A program made the translations under genes and the position numbers. 64,000 bases of DNA from Rhipicephalus microplus. Taxonomy: Eukaryota; Arthropoda; Arachnida; Ixodida; Ixodidae. The notes beneath the pieces are model-generated. The model had not been told where the DNA came from and ran no database searches. It saw only the letters and a program-made list of their open reading frames with translations. The DNA lies in the NCBI RefSeq assembly GCF_043290135.1, contig NC_134707.1, forward strand, positions 79,068,987-79,132,986, in the 5' to 3' direction. Shown here in pieces: positions 49,916 to 61,300 of this stretch (its first letter is position 1; the number at the start of each line of letters is the position of its first letter).

Positions 49916-52900
49916 CTACGGGTGACCTCGAAATATCGGGTGAAAGCTTTGCACATCTTTTAAAAACGTAAAAAGTGTTTGTGGTTTAAAAAGCGGATCC
50001 CTACCAATGAGCATCCCAGGGTGTAGAGGGAGCTGCTGTCGGTGGGGCAGTAAAAAGTGCTTTTTTCTTAGAGCATCTAGCTCATTGCACTGGACAAGAA
50101 TGTGGAGAACCGTAAGGGGGTCTCCACATCTCTCACAATATGGTGGATCACCGGAAGACAGAAGAAATGAGTGTGTGGAATGTGTGTGTCCTGTTCGAAG
50201 CCTTGTTAGTATTACTTCTGTGTGTCGTGATTTTGATAGTGGTGGCCAATAACCTAGTTGCGGTTTAATAGCATGGAGTTTATTATCTGTGTGTTTATCC
50301 CACATCTTCTGCCAATACTCCCTGAGCTTTCGTTTTATAAAAGGTTTTAAGTCAAGTGCAGGGACTGGTGTTGATGCATTGGCAGTAGTGACATTGGCGC
50401 AAGCAGCCAGATTGTCGGCCAAAACGTTCCCTTGTATTTCACGGTGCCCTGGGACCCAGCAGACAACGACATGCTGTTTTGATGTGTAAAGTGTGCACAG
50501 AAGTGAGTAAAGTGACACCAGCACTGGGTTCTTGTGTTTTTTAGGAGTTTTCAGGGCTTTGACCACACTTAGAGAATCTGTGTATATTACCGCCTTTTGT
50601 AATTTTACCTGTTTAATGTGTTTTACGACCGCCAGTATTGCGTAAGCTTCTCCGATGAAAATGCTTGCATTAGGATGAAGAACGCCGGCCTCAAAAAAGG
50701 ATTGGCCTATTGCTGCATATGACACAGAAGTGTTTGACTTTGACGCATCAGTAAAGAACTCAGGGCATGTGTATTTATGTTGTAGCTCTAAAAAGTATGT
50801 ATGTATGTGTGCAAGTGGTGCGTGCTTTGTGACATCAACAAAAGAGATATCACAGTCTATAAGCTGCCACTGCCACGGTGGCAGATATGTTGCAGGAGCC
50901 ATCAAACTGGGTTCAAGAAGAGGCACACCTGTTTCTTCGGCCAGGCTCCTTACACGCAGCGCGTAGGGCTGCCTAAACGAAGGACGGTTCTCGAACAAGC
51001 CAGAACAAGACAAATCATTAATTATGAAATGGGAAGGGTGTTTCTTGTCTGCCTTCACCTTCAAAAAGTACAAAAAGGACAGGGAACATCTTTGTAGGTG
51101 GAGCGACCATTCATTCGAATCCACGTACAGGCTCTCCACAGGGCTGGTGCGGAAAGCACCCGTAGAGAGGCGAATGCCTAGATGGTGGACAGGGTCGAGA
51201 ATTTTCAAGGCTGATGGTGTTGCCGACTGATAAATTATAGCACCGTAATCTAGGCGTGTGCGTACGAGACTTTTATATAAGTTAACTAAACATTTCCTGT
51301 CGCTACCCCATGTAGTGCGTGACAACACTTTCAAAATGTTCATTTTTTTTAAGCACCTGTCCCTTAAATACTTGATGTGTGGGATGAAGGTTAGCTTAGT
51401 GTCTAATATGAGACCAAGAAACTTGTGCTCGGTCTTCACTGACAGAGGTTGACCATGCAGGTCAATGTCGGGGTCAGGATGGAGGCCCCTCTTTCGGCTG
51501 AACAAGACACAAGTGCTCTTTTGCGCGTTGAGTATAAAACCATTCTCGTTTGCCCATTAAGATACCTTGTTCAACCCTAGTTGAACTTGACGTTGGCACA
51601 TTGAGATGTTGCAAGATTTGTAACCAATCTGCACATCATCGACATATATGCAGTAAAAAATATTTCGTGGGAGAGACAGGTGCAAGGAATTCATTTTAAC
51701 TATGAAAAGTGTACAGCTCAATACACCTCCTTGTGGCACTCCTGTTTCTTGGACAAATACTCGAGATAAGACGGTGCCAACTTGGACACGGAATGTACGG
51801 TTGGACAGGTAGCTTTCGATAACTGTCAGCATTCTACCCCGCACACCTAAATGTGACAGGTCTCGCAATATGCCGAAGCGCCATGCAGTGTCATATGCCT
51901 TTTCCATATCGAGGAACACAGACAGAAAAAATTGCTTATGAACAAAAGCATCGCGAATTTGTGCTTCGATACGGACAAGGTGGTCAGTGGTGGACCGAGC
52001 CTCTCGAAACCCACACTGGTATGGGTCAAGTAGGCCACTAATTTCAAGGAAGTGCATCAGGCGCCTGTTAATCATTTTTTCAAAGACTTTGCAAATACAG
52101 CTGGTTAATGCAATTGGCCTGTAGCTGGAAACTGAGGCCGGGTCCTTGCCTTGTTTTAGAATCGGGATAATGATAGCTTCCTTCCAGGCTGAGGGTAGCT
52201 CGCCAGAAGACCATATCGCATTATAGAGAGAGAGGAGAGGTTTCTGGGTTTCAGTGGGCAGGTGTTTCAACATTTCATATGCCACACGGTCCGGGCCTGG
52301 GGCAGATTTATTGCAGCAGGCAAGTGAGGCCTGCAGTTCAGCCAAACAGAAAGGTTCGTTGTATGCCTCATGTGTTCTGGGCTTGCGCTCTAATCTCTGT
52401 TTTTCTATTGCGGTTTTATATCGTCGGAACGCTTCACTATAGTGTGTTGAGCTGGAGACCTGTTCAAAGTGTGCTCCGAGAGTGTTTGCCTGGTCTTGCA
52501 AACTCTCCCCTTGGGGGTTCACTAGAGGAAGCGAATGTGCTCCTCGTCCTGCCACCTTACCAACCATACTCCAGACTCTCGACTCATCTGTGTATGAGTT
52601 AATGCCCGACACAAATTTGTGCCAACTTTCTCTTTTCGCCCGTCGGCGCGTCCTCCTTGCTTGCGACTTGACGTTTTTAAAGTTTACAAGATTCTCGGCT
52701 GTGGGCGAGTATCTAAGCAACCTCCATGCCTTATTTTGTTTTTTTCGAGCATCACGGCACTCATTATTCCACCATGGTACTCGTCGTTTGCTTGACAGTC
52801 CACATGTTTGGGGAATACATTTTGTTGCTGCATCAACCAAGAAAGCTGTGAAGTAGCATACAGCATCCTCTATGCTCAATGCCGCCATGTCAGTCCAAGA

Positions 52901-53635
52901 TAATAAAGTCATTTTTTGAAACTTTTCCCAATTGGCTTTGTCGGTGAGCCATTTGGGAACTTGTGCAGGACATGTATTTGTTATTGATGTGCTAATAACG
53001 ATAGGAAAATGGTCACTTCCATATGGATCATTAACGACTTCCCATTTAAGTAGAGGCAGGAGTGATGGGGATATTATGCTGAGGTCTATTGCTGAGTACG
53101 TATTGTTAGCGATGCTGAAATACGTTGGCTCTTTCCGATTCAGCAGGCACGCACCGGAAGAAAACAGGACCTGTTCAATCAGGCGACCTCGAGCATCGCA
53201 GCGAGAGTCACCCCATAGATTGCTATGTGCATTGAAATCTCCAAGGAGGATATAAGGTTCTGGAAGTTCCTCTATGAGGGACTCGAGTTCATGCTTTTCA
53301 AGACGGTGTTGCGGAGGTATGTAGAGAGAGCAGATGGTGACGAGCTTATTCAAAAGAACTGCTCGAACAGCCACCGCCTCGAGGGATGTTTGTAGTGGTA
53401 AGTGTGTGCATGCAATCCCTTGATTGACTATAATGGCAACACCACCGGATGGCACAATGGCATCATTCCGGTCTTTCCGAAAGATAACGTAATGACGTAA
53501 AAAGTTGGTGTGTTTGGGTTTCAGGTGTGTCTCTTGTACGCACAGCACCTTAGGTGTATGTTTGTGTAAAAGTTCATGGATATCGTCGAGGTTTCTCAAC
53601 AGTCCTCTGACGTTCCACTGTAGTATTTGTGTCAT
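49916..53635 (-). pseudogene. E10 ORF2, full length with a single stop
   Basis: It starts MTQILQWNVRGLLRN at 53635 and ends FRGHP at 49916. Endonuclease, RT (YVDDVQIG), RNase H (FTDASKS, YTDSLSVV, LADNLAA) and the C-terminal finger (PPYCERCGDPLTVLH) are all present in one frame. The only break I see is TAA at 51557-51559 replacing Gln in KVSQWANENG. At the position where E5 and E9 carry a stop after DAVRK, it reads ALRKKHFLLPHRQQ, which is intact. One base change would separate it from an intact frame, so this is a young copy. Confidence 0.88.
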
Positions 53636-53674
53636 TTTAATGTAGTGTGGTGCTGTGTGTACAGAGGTGTTGCG

Positions 53675-54877
53675 TTAGTTTACAGGGCCTTTTGAGGGCC
53701 CCGTGATTCGATGTTTTTCTTTTTTGGCGCGCTCTAAGGAGTTGCGCCTATCCTTCGGCGTCTGAGGCGCCGGAGGAGTGGGACTTGTATCCATCACCTC
53801 TTGTGAGGTGGTGGATGGTGCCTGCTGGGCAGGCACATTCACTGAACTTTTGGACCTAACTGCGCCTGCAGTGGTCCCAGGTTCGGCAGACACCGGGGTC
53901 TGCCGGCCCTGTTTGTCAGGTGGCGGAGCAGTACAGGCTGCTCCAGCCGGGGGCGCTGGCGGCACGACCGCGGCCACACACTGTGTGACATTCGCGGGTG
54001 CCGAGGCATGTGGCGCGGCGCCCCGGCGCGTCACATCTGCAAAGGAGGGATAAGATGGGTTGTGTATTGCGAAACGTTGGCGTGCTTCTTGGAATGTGAG
54101 ATTGAATTTAACCTTGAGTTCTACTATTTGTTTTTCTTTTTTCCATGCGGGGCATGATCGTGAGTAGGCAGCGTGATCTCCTTCACAGTTCGAACAATGA
54201 GATGTTTCTGAGGTGCAGTTGTCTGATATGTGTTGAATGGATGCGCACTTTGCGCAAGTGGCACGCCCTCTGCAACTCTGCGATCCATGACCGAAACGTT
54301 GGCACTTGAAACATCGACGAGGGTTGGGAATGTATGGTCTTACACGAAGCTTACAATAGCCGGTTTCGATTGATTCTGGTAGGTCACTTGTTCCGAAGGT
54401 AACTATTACGTGTTTTGTAGGGGTCAGTTTGTTGTTGCGCCTTATTGTTATTCGTTGAACTTTGACCACGTTCTGGTCCTGCCAACCTTCGAGCAGCTCA
54501 CTTTCAGAAAGCTCAGTAAGGTGATCATCAGAAACTACGCCACGGACAGTGTTCATGGACCTGTGTGGGCCCACGGAAACAGGGGTTTCCCCAAAGGCTA
54601 CAAGCTTAGACAGCTTTTCATACTGGACTTTGTCACGTAGCTCCAAAAGAAGATCGCCACTTCCCATCTTTGTCACTTTATAACCTGGGCCTATTGCTTC
54701 TGTGAGAGTTTTGGAAACGAGGAAGGGTGAAATGGCTCGGACTGTCTTGTTTTCGTTTTGACTGTGGATTACATGGTACTTTGGGAATGTCGGCTTTGGT
54801 GTGTTTAGCAGGAAAGTATCATCGGTGCGCCACCTTTTTAGGGAGCGATCAGGAAGGAGGGGAAAAGCTTTTGCCAT
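53675..54877 (-). CDS. E10 ORF1, zinc-knuckle gag-like protein (intact)
   Basis: The protein is 400 residues from MAKAFPLLPDRSLKRWRTDD, with an open in-frame extension to 54979. Knuckles: CFKCQRFGHGSQSC, CAKCASIQHISDNC, CSNCEGDHAAYSRSC. It differs from E5 ORF1 at only a handful of residues (for example LELRDKVQ against LEVRDKAQ). The tail ends RITGPSKGPVN. Confidence 0.87.
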   Translation of the reverse strand: MAKAFPLLPDRSLKRWRTDDTFLLNTPKPTFPKYHVIHSQNENKTVRAISPFLVSKTLTEAIGPGYKVTKMGSGDLLLELRDKVQYEKLSKLVAFGETPVSVGPHRSMNTVRGVVSDDHLTELSESELLEGWQDQNVVKVQRITIRRNNKLTPTKHVIVTFGTSDLPESIETGYCKLRVRPYIPNPRRCFKCQRFGHGSQSCRGRATCAKCASIQHISDNCTSETSHCSNCEGDHAAYSRSCPAWKKEKQIVELKVKFNLTFQEARQRFAIHNPSYPSFADVTRRGAAPHASAPANVTQCVAAVVPPAPPAGAACTAPPPDKQGRQTPVSAEPGTTAGAVRSKSSVNVPAQQAPSTTSQEVMDTSPTPPAPQTPKDRRNSLERAKKEKHRITGPSKGPVN

Positions 54878-55416
54878 AAAAATACTATAAAGTTCGGCGG
54901 CGATGGTGGCCACCCACCACCGAGCCCAACAAGGGGACGCTACAAGGTTGACTAGTGAACACTTGGAGACGCCAGCCATGCATCGCCGCTATAACCGAAT
55001 ATAACTACCCAAGGTTGGGTAACTACACAGGGTTAACCCTCGCCGCCAGGAAATTCGGAAGTAAACGGAAAAGAGAAGATGACAGGACAGATAAAAAGAG
55101 AGAGATACAGACGAAGATGTAGGAAGAGAGAGATAGGAAAAGGCGACTGCCGATTTCCCCTGGATGGGTCAGCCCAGGGGTGCCGTCTACGTGAAGCCGG
55201 GGCCAAAGGGGTGTGTTGCCTCTGCCGGGGGGCCTTAAAGGTCCAATCACCCAGCATCAGCTCAACCCCCAGGATCCCCTTTTCCCCGGACACGGCAAAG
55301 CCACGCACGGCTAGGCGTGGGAGGGAGCCGAAACTCCCCCGTTAGCTCGGGTCCGTGGTGTCGCTACACACCAAACGCCTACTTTCGCAGGCGCCCCTGC
55401 GGGGTAAAAGTAATGA

Positions 55417-55530
55417 GTGATTAACGTCGTTGAAAGCTTTGGCAAATTCTAAAAAAGCGCAATCTACAATGAAACCATTGAATAACAACTGGGGAGTTCC
55501 TAGACCTAAACTTCCTAGATTTTTTTCATG
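55417..55530 (-). pseudogene. Upstream RT fragment of the same CR1/Jockey-like LINE
   Basis: The minus strand reads VDCAFLEFAKAFNDVNHS, the RT motif usually FLDFAKAFD, ending at the E10 TSD. The frame joins logically to the piece at 49631. Beyond about 55530 the protein similarity fades and I cannot follow it. Confidence 0.7.
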
Positions 55531-55789
55531 CTGACAACCAGTGAAGCTCCATCGACTAATCTCATTGGCTAACGCTTGTTTTCGGCAGCCATGTCCTTCT
55601 TCGACGCTTTGCCAGCACCTGGTAAAACGAGGCCCCCGCTCAGTAACGATTGAACCGCAAATATTGTGATTGAACTCTAATGAACCGCAAATATTGTGAG
55701 ACATCCATGGTATGTTTCTTGTGGACATTGTAAAAGTCTCTTAGATATCCATACAAATCCAAATTATGAAGATTAGATGTAGCCGCAAC
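55531..55789. other. No gene recognised
   Basis: A nearly repeated motif TGAACCGCAAATATTGTGA occurs at about 55651-55670 (first base different) and 55680-55699, a short local duplication. No family motif is visible. Confidence 0.4.
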
Positions 55790-55849
55790 AACGGCCGCCT
55801 GGATCGGGTGTGCGCAACACCGCCACGCGCGCCCGATCCAGGCGGCCGT
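55790..55849. repeat. 60-bp foldback element flanked by 8-bp direct repeats
   Basis: Arms of 18 nt, ACGGCCGCCTGGATCGGG at 55791-55808 and its exact reverse complement at 55832-55849, surround a 23-nt GC-rich spacer. GCCGCAAC at 55782-55789 and 55850-55857 flanks it on both sides. The 8-bp direct repeat is the TSD size of hAT-like elements. It resembles a minimal MITE. Confidence 0.7.
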
Positions 55850-55857
55850 GCCGCAAC

Positions 55858-56005
55858 TATGAAAAACTTGGCCGAGTAAGGTTGCAGGTACGTTGCACAT
55901 GGACACTGAATGAACATTCAATAGATATACACAAACGTTTTCATTTAATAAGTAAAAGGGTTTTCATGCACTTCACACTTGCCGCATGTAGTTGGTGTAT
56001 CCGCC
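55858..56005. other. No gene recognised
   Basis: AT-rich sequence between the foldback and the tRNA-like repeat. It may be SINE-associated, but I recognise no body sequence. Confidence 0.3.
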
Positions 56006-56074
56006 GCATCCGGGATGCGAGCCCGCGACCTGCGGGTCAGCAGCCTAGTGCCTTAGCCACTAGACCACCGGGGC
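56006..56074 (-). repeat. tRNA-derived SINE head (pol III A and B boxes), not a functional tRNA
   Basis: The minus strand begins GCCCCGGTGGTCTAGTGGCT with an A-box-like TGGTCTAGTGG. It carries GGTCGCGGGCTCGCATCCCG with a B-box-like GGCTCGCATCC. The T-arm stem (CGGG/CCCG) forms. The 3' strand does not pair with the acceptor start GCCCCGG, so it is not a working tRNA. It resembles the head of tick Ruka-type SINEs as I remember them. The SINE body is not recognisable downstream. Confidence 0.55.
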
Positions 56075-56715
56075 GAGGCTGGTCGGATTGATGTTAGACG
56101 ACAAATTTAAGGCCAGCCTTGCGGTGTTGATGCTTTCTGTGAATTTAGCACATGAGCTAAGTGGCAGACTGCAGTGGGAATGCGGGCCCCGCAGGGGCGC
56201 CTGATAAAGCAGGCGTTTGGTGTGTAGCGACACCACGGACCCGAGCTAACGGGGGAGTTTCTACTCCCTCCCAAGCCTAGCCGTGCGTGGCTTTGCCGTG
56301 TCCGGGGAAAAGGGGATCCTGGGGGTTGAGCTGATGCTGGGTGATTGGACCTTTAAGGCCCCCCGGCAGAGGCAACACACCCCTTTGGCCCCGGCTTCAC
56401 GTAGACGGCACCCCTGGGCCTACCCACCCAGGGGAAATCGGCAGTCGCCTTTTCCTATCCCTCTCTCCCTACATCTTCGTCTTTATCTCTTACTATTTAT
56501 CTGTCCTGTCTTCTACTCTCTTCTGTTTACTTCCAATTTTCCAGGCGGCAAGGGTTAACCCTGTGCAAATAGCCTACCTTGGTCTAGGCGCATTGGGTTA
56601 TAGTTGCGTTGTACGGCTGGCGTCTGCAGGTTTTAGCATCCGCAAACTTGTAGCGTCCCCTTGTTGGGCTCCGTGGTGGGTGGCCGCCAACGCTTCTGAA
56701 GAAAATGAAACTGGC

Positions 56716-58335
56716 ATGCATAAAGCATTTCCCCTATTAAGTGATCGTGCCTCCTCAAAGCGGGTACGCACCGAAGATATCAATTTTTTCCTCCGGCCAA
56801 GACAAACCTTTCCTCCTTTCCACGTTATACACTGCGAAAAAACAAACAAGCAAGCCAGAACAGTATCCCCCTTCGTAGTGGTTAGGTCCTTAACCGAAAC
56901 TCTCGGTGCCGGGTACAAGGTTACCAAAATGGCCAGTGGAGATCTACTCCTCGAAGTACGTGACAAAGACCAATTTGATAAACTGAACACCCTCACAACG
57001 TTTGGAGACACACCCATCAGTATTACGCCACACAGGTCTATGAACTCATCTCGCGGGGTCGTTTCGGACGCAGATTTGCTTGAACTGACCGAAGCTGAAC
57101 TTCTTGAAGGATGGAAGAGCGAGAACGTGACAAACGTACAGCGCATTAAGATAAGAAGAGATCAAAAGGAAATACCAACAAAACACTTAGTACTGACCTT
57201 TGCTTCGAGCGATTTGCCGGAAACAATTCCGACTGGGTACACAAAAACATCTGTGAGGCCATATATTCCCAACCCCCGCCGTTGCTTCCATTGTCAGAGA
57301 TATGGCCACGGCTCGCAAAGCTGTCGTGGCCAGAAAACTTGTGCTATGTGTGGAGTCGTGGGCCATGCGTCCGACAACTGCGAAGCACCTGCACACTGTG
57401 TAAACTGTGGCGGTAATCATGCCGCGTACTCACGTTCTTGTTCTTTCTGGAAAAAAGAAAAAGAAATCATCCCTTTAAAGATAAAAGAAAACATTACATT
57501 TAAAGAAGCAAGAAAAAGAGTCTCGCCATTTTATGGCCCTACATATGCTGATGCGGCGCGCCAGGGGGCAGTGTCGCACCAGCCCTCGCCACTCCTTCGG
57601 CCTGCGCAGAGCGAGCCATTGGCTGTGGCGCCTGCCCCCAAGGCGGCAGTGGTTGAGTCTACTCCGCCTACTATTGAACAGAGACCAGGGACTCCAGGGT
57701 CCTCGGGTCTCAAGGCCTCACCTCGCCAGGCGAGGCCTTGCGCATCCATTCAACACATATCAAAGTGCGCATCCATTCAACACATATCAGACAACTGCAC
57801 CTCAGAAACATCTCATTGTTCGAACTGTGAAGGAGATCACGCTGCCTACTCACGATCATGCCCCGCATGGAAAAAAGAAAAACAAATAGAACTCAAGGTT
57901 AAATTCAATCTCACATTCCAAGAAGCACGCCAACGTTTCGCAATACACAACCCGTCTTATCCCTCCTTTGCAGATGTGACGCGCCGGGGCGCCGCGCCAC
58001 ATGCCTCGGCACCCGCGAATGTCACACAGTGTGTGGCCGCGGTCGTGCCACCAGCGCCCCCGGCTGGAGCAGCCTGTACTGCTCCGCCACCTGACAAACA
58101 GGGCCGGCAGACCCCGGTGTCTGCCGAACCTGGGACCACTGCAGGCGCAGTTAGGTCCAAAAGTTCAGTGAATGTGCCTGCCCAGCAGGCACCATCCACC
58201 ACCTCACAAGAGGTGATGGATACAAGTCCCACTCCTCCGGCGCCTCAGACGCCGAAGGATAGGCGCAACTCCTTAGAGCGCGCCAAAAAAGAAAAACCTC
58301 GAATCACGGGGCCCTCAAAAGGCCCTGTAAACTAA
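56716..58335 (+). CDS. E9 ORF1, chimeric gag-like protein with an extra knuckle (open)
   Basis: The frame is 539 residues from MHKAFPLLSDRASSKRVRTE; it is also open upstream to 56341 because the stop before ORF1 in E8 is absent (ENETGMHK). The first 340 residues form a MHKAFPL-type ORF1 with three knuckles (CFHCQRYGHGSQSC, CAMCGVVGHASDNC, CVNCGGNHAAYSRSC) up to ASPRQARP. It then passes into CASIQHISKCASIQHISDNC and a MAKAFPL-type 3' half with CSNCEGDHAAYSRSC and the tail RITGPSKGPVN. A tandem repeat of about 27 bp marks the join. Length exceeds the family norm of about 395-400. Whether it works is unknown. Confidence 0.8.
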   Translation: MHKAFPLLSDRASSKRVRTEDINFFLRPRQTFPPFHVIHCEKTNKQARTVSPFVVVRSLTETLGAGYKVTKMASGDLLLEVRDKDQFDKLNTLTTFGDTPISITPHRSMNSSRGVVSDADLLELTEAELLEGWKSENVTNVQRIKIRRDQKEIPTKHLVLTFASSDLPETIPTGYTKTSVRPYIPNPRRCFHCQRYGHGSQSCRGQKTCAMCGVVGHASDNCEAPAHCVNCGGNHAAYSRSCSFWKKEKEIIPLKIKENITFKEARKRVSPFYGPTYADAARQGAVSHQPSPLLRPAQSEPLAVAPAPKAAVVESTPPTIEQRPGTPGSSGLKASPRQARPCASIQHISKCASIQHISDNCTSETSHCSNCEGDHAAYSRSCPAWKKEKQIELKVKFNLTFQEARQRFAIHNPSYPSFADVTRRGAAPHASAPANVTQCVAAVVPPAPPAGAACTAPPPDKQGRQTPVSAEPGTTAGAVRSKSSVNVPAQQAPSTTSQEVMDTSPTPPAPQTPKDRRNSLERAKKEKPRITGPSKGPVN

Positions 58336-58374
58336 CGCAACACCTCTGTACACACAGCACCACACTACATTAAA

Positions 58375-61300
58375 ATGACACAAATACTACAGTGGAACGT
58401 CAGAGGACTGTTGAGAAACCTCGACGATATCCATGAACTTTTACACAAACATACACCTAAGGTGCTGTGCGTACAAGAGACACACCTGAAACCTAAACAC
58501 ACCAACTTTTTACGTCATTACGTTATCTTTCGGAAAGACCGGAATGATGCCATTGTGCCATCCGGTGGTGTTGCCATTATAGTCAATCAAGGGATTGCAT
58601 GCACACACCTACCACTACAAACATCCCTCGAGGCGGTGGCTGTTCGAGCAGTTCTTTTGAATAAGCTCGTCACCATCTGCTCTCTCTACATACCTCCGCA
58701 ACACCGTCTTGAAAAGCATGAACTCGAGTCCCTCATAGAGGAACTTCCAGAACCTTATATCCTCCTTGGAGATTTCAATGCACATAGCAATCTATGGGGT
58801 GACTCTCGCTGCGATGCTCGAGGTCGCCTGATTGAACAGGTCCTGTTTTCTTCCGGTGCGTGCCTGCTGAATCGGAAAGAGCCAACATATTACAACATCG
58901 CTAACAATACGTACTCAGCAATAGACCTCAGCATAATATCCCCATCACTCCTGCCTCTACTTAAATGGGAAGTCATTAATGATCCATATGGTAGTGACCA
59001 CTTTCCTATCGTTATGAGCACATCAATAACAAATACATGTCCTGCACAAGTTCCCAAATGGCTCACCGACAAAGCCAATTGGGAAAAGTTTCAAAAAATG
59101 ACTTCATTATCTTGGACTGACATGGCGGCATTGAGCATAGAGGATGCTGTATGCTACTTCACAGCTTTCTTGGTTGATGCAGCAACAAAATGTATTCCCC
59201 AAACATGTGGACCGTCAAGCAAACGACGAGTACCATGGTGGAATAATGAGTGCCGTGATGCTCGAAAAAAACAAAATAAGGCATGGAGGCTGCTTAGATA
59301 CTCGCCCACAGCCGAGAATCTTGTAAACTTTAAAAACGTCAAGTCGCAAGCAAGGAGGACGCGCCGACGGGCGAAAAGAGAAAGTTCGCACAAATTTGTG
59401 TCGGGCATTAACTGATACACAGATGAGTCGAGAGTCTGGAGTATGGTTGGTAAGGTGGCAGGACGAGGAGCACATTCGCTTCCTCTAGTGAACCCCCAAG
59501 GGGAGAGTTTGGAAGACCAGGCAAACACTCTCGGAGCACACTTTGAACAGGTCTCCAGCTCAACACACTATAGTTAAGCGTTCCGACGATATAAAACCGC
59601 AATAGAAAAACAGAGATTAGAGCGCAAGCCCAGAACACATGAGGCATACAACGAACCTTTCTGTTTGGCTGAACTGCAGGCCTCACTTGCCTGCTGCAAT
59701 AAATCTGTCCCAGGCCCGGACCGTGTGGCATATGAAATGTTGAAACACCTGCCCACTGAAACCCAGAAAGCTCTCCTCTCTCTCTATAATGCGATATGGT
59801 CTTCTGGCGAGCTACCCTCAGCCTGGAAGGAAGCTATTATTATCCCGATTCTAAAACAAGGCAAGGACCCGGCCTCAGTTTCCAGCTACAGGCCAATTGC
59901 ATTAACCAGCTGTATTTGCAAAGTCTTTGAAAAAATGATTAACAGGCGCCTGATGCACTTCCTTGAAATTAGTGGCCTACTTGACCCATACCAGTGTGGG
60001 TTTCGAGAGGCTCGGTCCACCACTGACCACCTTGTCCGTATCGAAGCACAAATTCGCGATGCTTTTGTTCATAAGCAATTTTTTCTGTCTGTGTTCCTCG
60101 ATATGGAAGAGGCATATGACACTGCATGGCGCTTCGGCATATTGCGAGACCTGTCACATTTAGGTGTGCGGGGTAGAATGCTGACAGTTATCGAAAGCTA
60201 CCTGTCCAACCGTACATTCCGTGTCCAAGTTGGCACCGTCTTATCTCGAGTATTTGTCCAAGAAACAGGAGTGCCACAAGGAGGTGTATTGAGCTGTACA
60301 CTTTTCATAGTTAAAATGAATTCCTTGCACCTGTCTCTCCCACGAAATATTTTTTACTGCATATATGTCGATGATGTGCAGATTGGTTACAAATCTTGCA
60401 ACATCTCAATGTGCCATCGTCAAGTTCAACTAGGGTTGAACAAGGTATCTCAATGGGCAAACGAGAATGGTTTTATACTCAACGCGCAAAAGAGCACTTG
60501 TGTCTTGTTCAGCCGAAAGAGGGGCCTCCATCCTGACCCCGACATTGACCTGCATGGTCAACCTCTGTCAGTGAAGACCGAGCACAAGTTTCTCGGTCTC
60601 ATATTAGACACTAAGCTAACTTTCATCCCACACATCAAGTATTTAAGGGACAGGTGCTTAAAAACAATGAACATTTTGAAAGTGTTGTCACACACTACAT
60701 GGGGAAGTGACAGGAAATGTTTAATTAACTTATATAAAAGCCTCGTACGCACACGCCTAGATTACGGTGCTGTAGTCTACCAGTCGGCAACACCATCAGC
60801 CTTGAAAATTCTCGACCCTGTCCACCATCTAGGCATTCGCCTCTCTACGGGTGCTTTCCGCACCAGCCCTGTGGAGAGCCTGTACGTGGATTCGAATGAA
60901 TGGTCGCTCCACCTACAAAGATGTTCCCTGTCCTTTTTGTACTGTTTGAAGGTGAAGGCAGACAAGAAACATCCTTCCCATTTCACAATTAATGATTTGT
61001 CTTGTTCTGGCTTGTTCGAGAACCGACCTTCGTTTAGGCAGCCCTACGCGCTGCGTGCAAGGAGCTTGGCCGAAGGAACAGGTGTGCCTCTTCTTGAACC
61101 CAGTTTGATGGCTACTGCAACATATCTGCCACCGTGGCAGTGGCAGCTTATAGACTGTGATGTTTCTTTTGTTGATGTCACAAAGCACGCACCACTTGCA
61201 CACATACATACATACTTTTTAGAACTACAACATAAATACACATGCCCTGAGTTCTTTACTGATGCGTCAAAGTCAAACACTTCTGTGTCATATGCAGCAA

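Larger units (their letters stand above)
49641..55404 (-). mobile_element. LINE E10, full-length, minus strand, one nonsense mutation, TSD
   Basis: Leader 55404-54878, ORF1 54877-53675, ORF2 53635-49916, 3' UTR 49915-49641. TAAAAGTAATGA at 49632-49643 and 55405-55416 flanks it, overlapping the CAT tail by a few bases. It belongs to the MAKAFPL subfamily with E5 and the 3' part of E9. It is inserted in a CR1/Jockey-like LINE, again in the sense direction of its host. Confidence 0.9.

Noticed and set aside
56006..56074. Functional tRNA gene
   Set aside because: The acceptor arm does not pair and no clear anticodon stem-loop is formed; the sequence fits a SINE head better.
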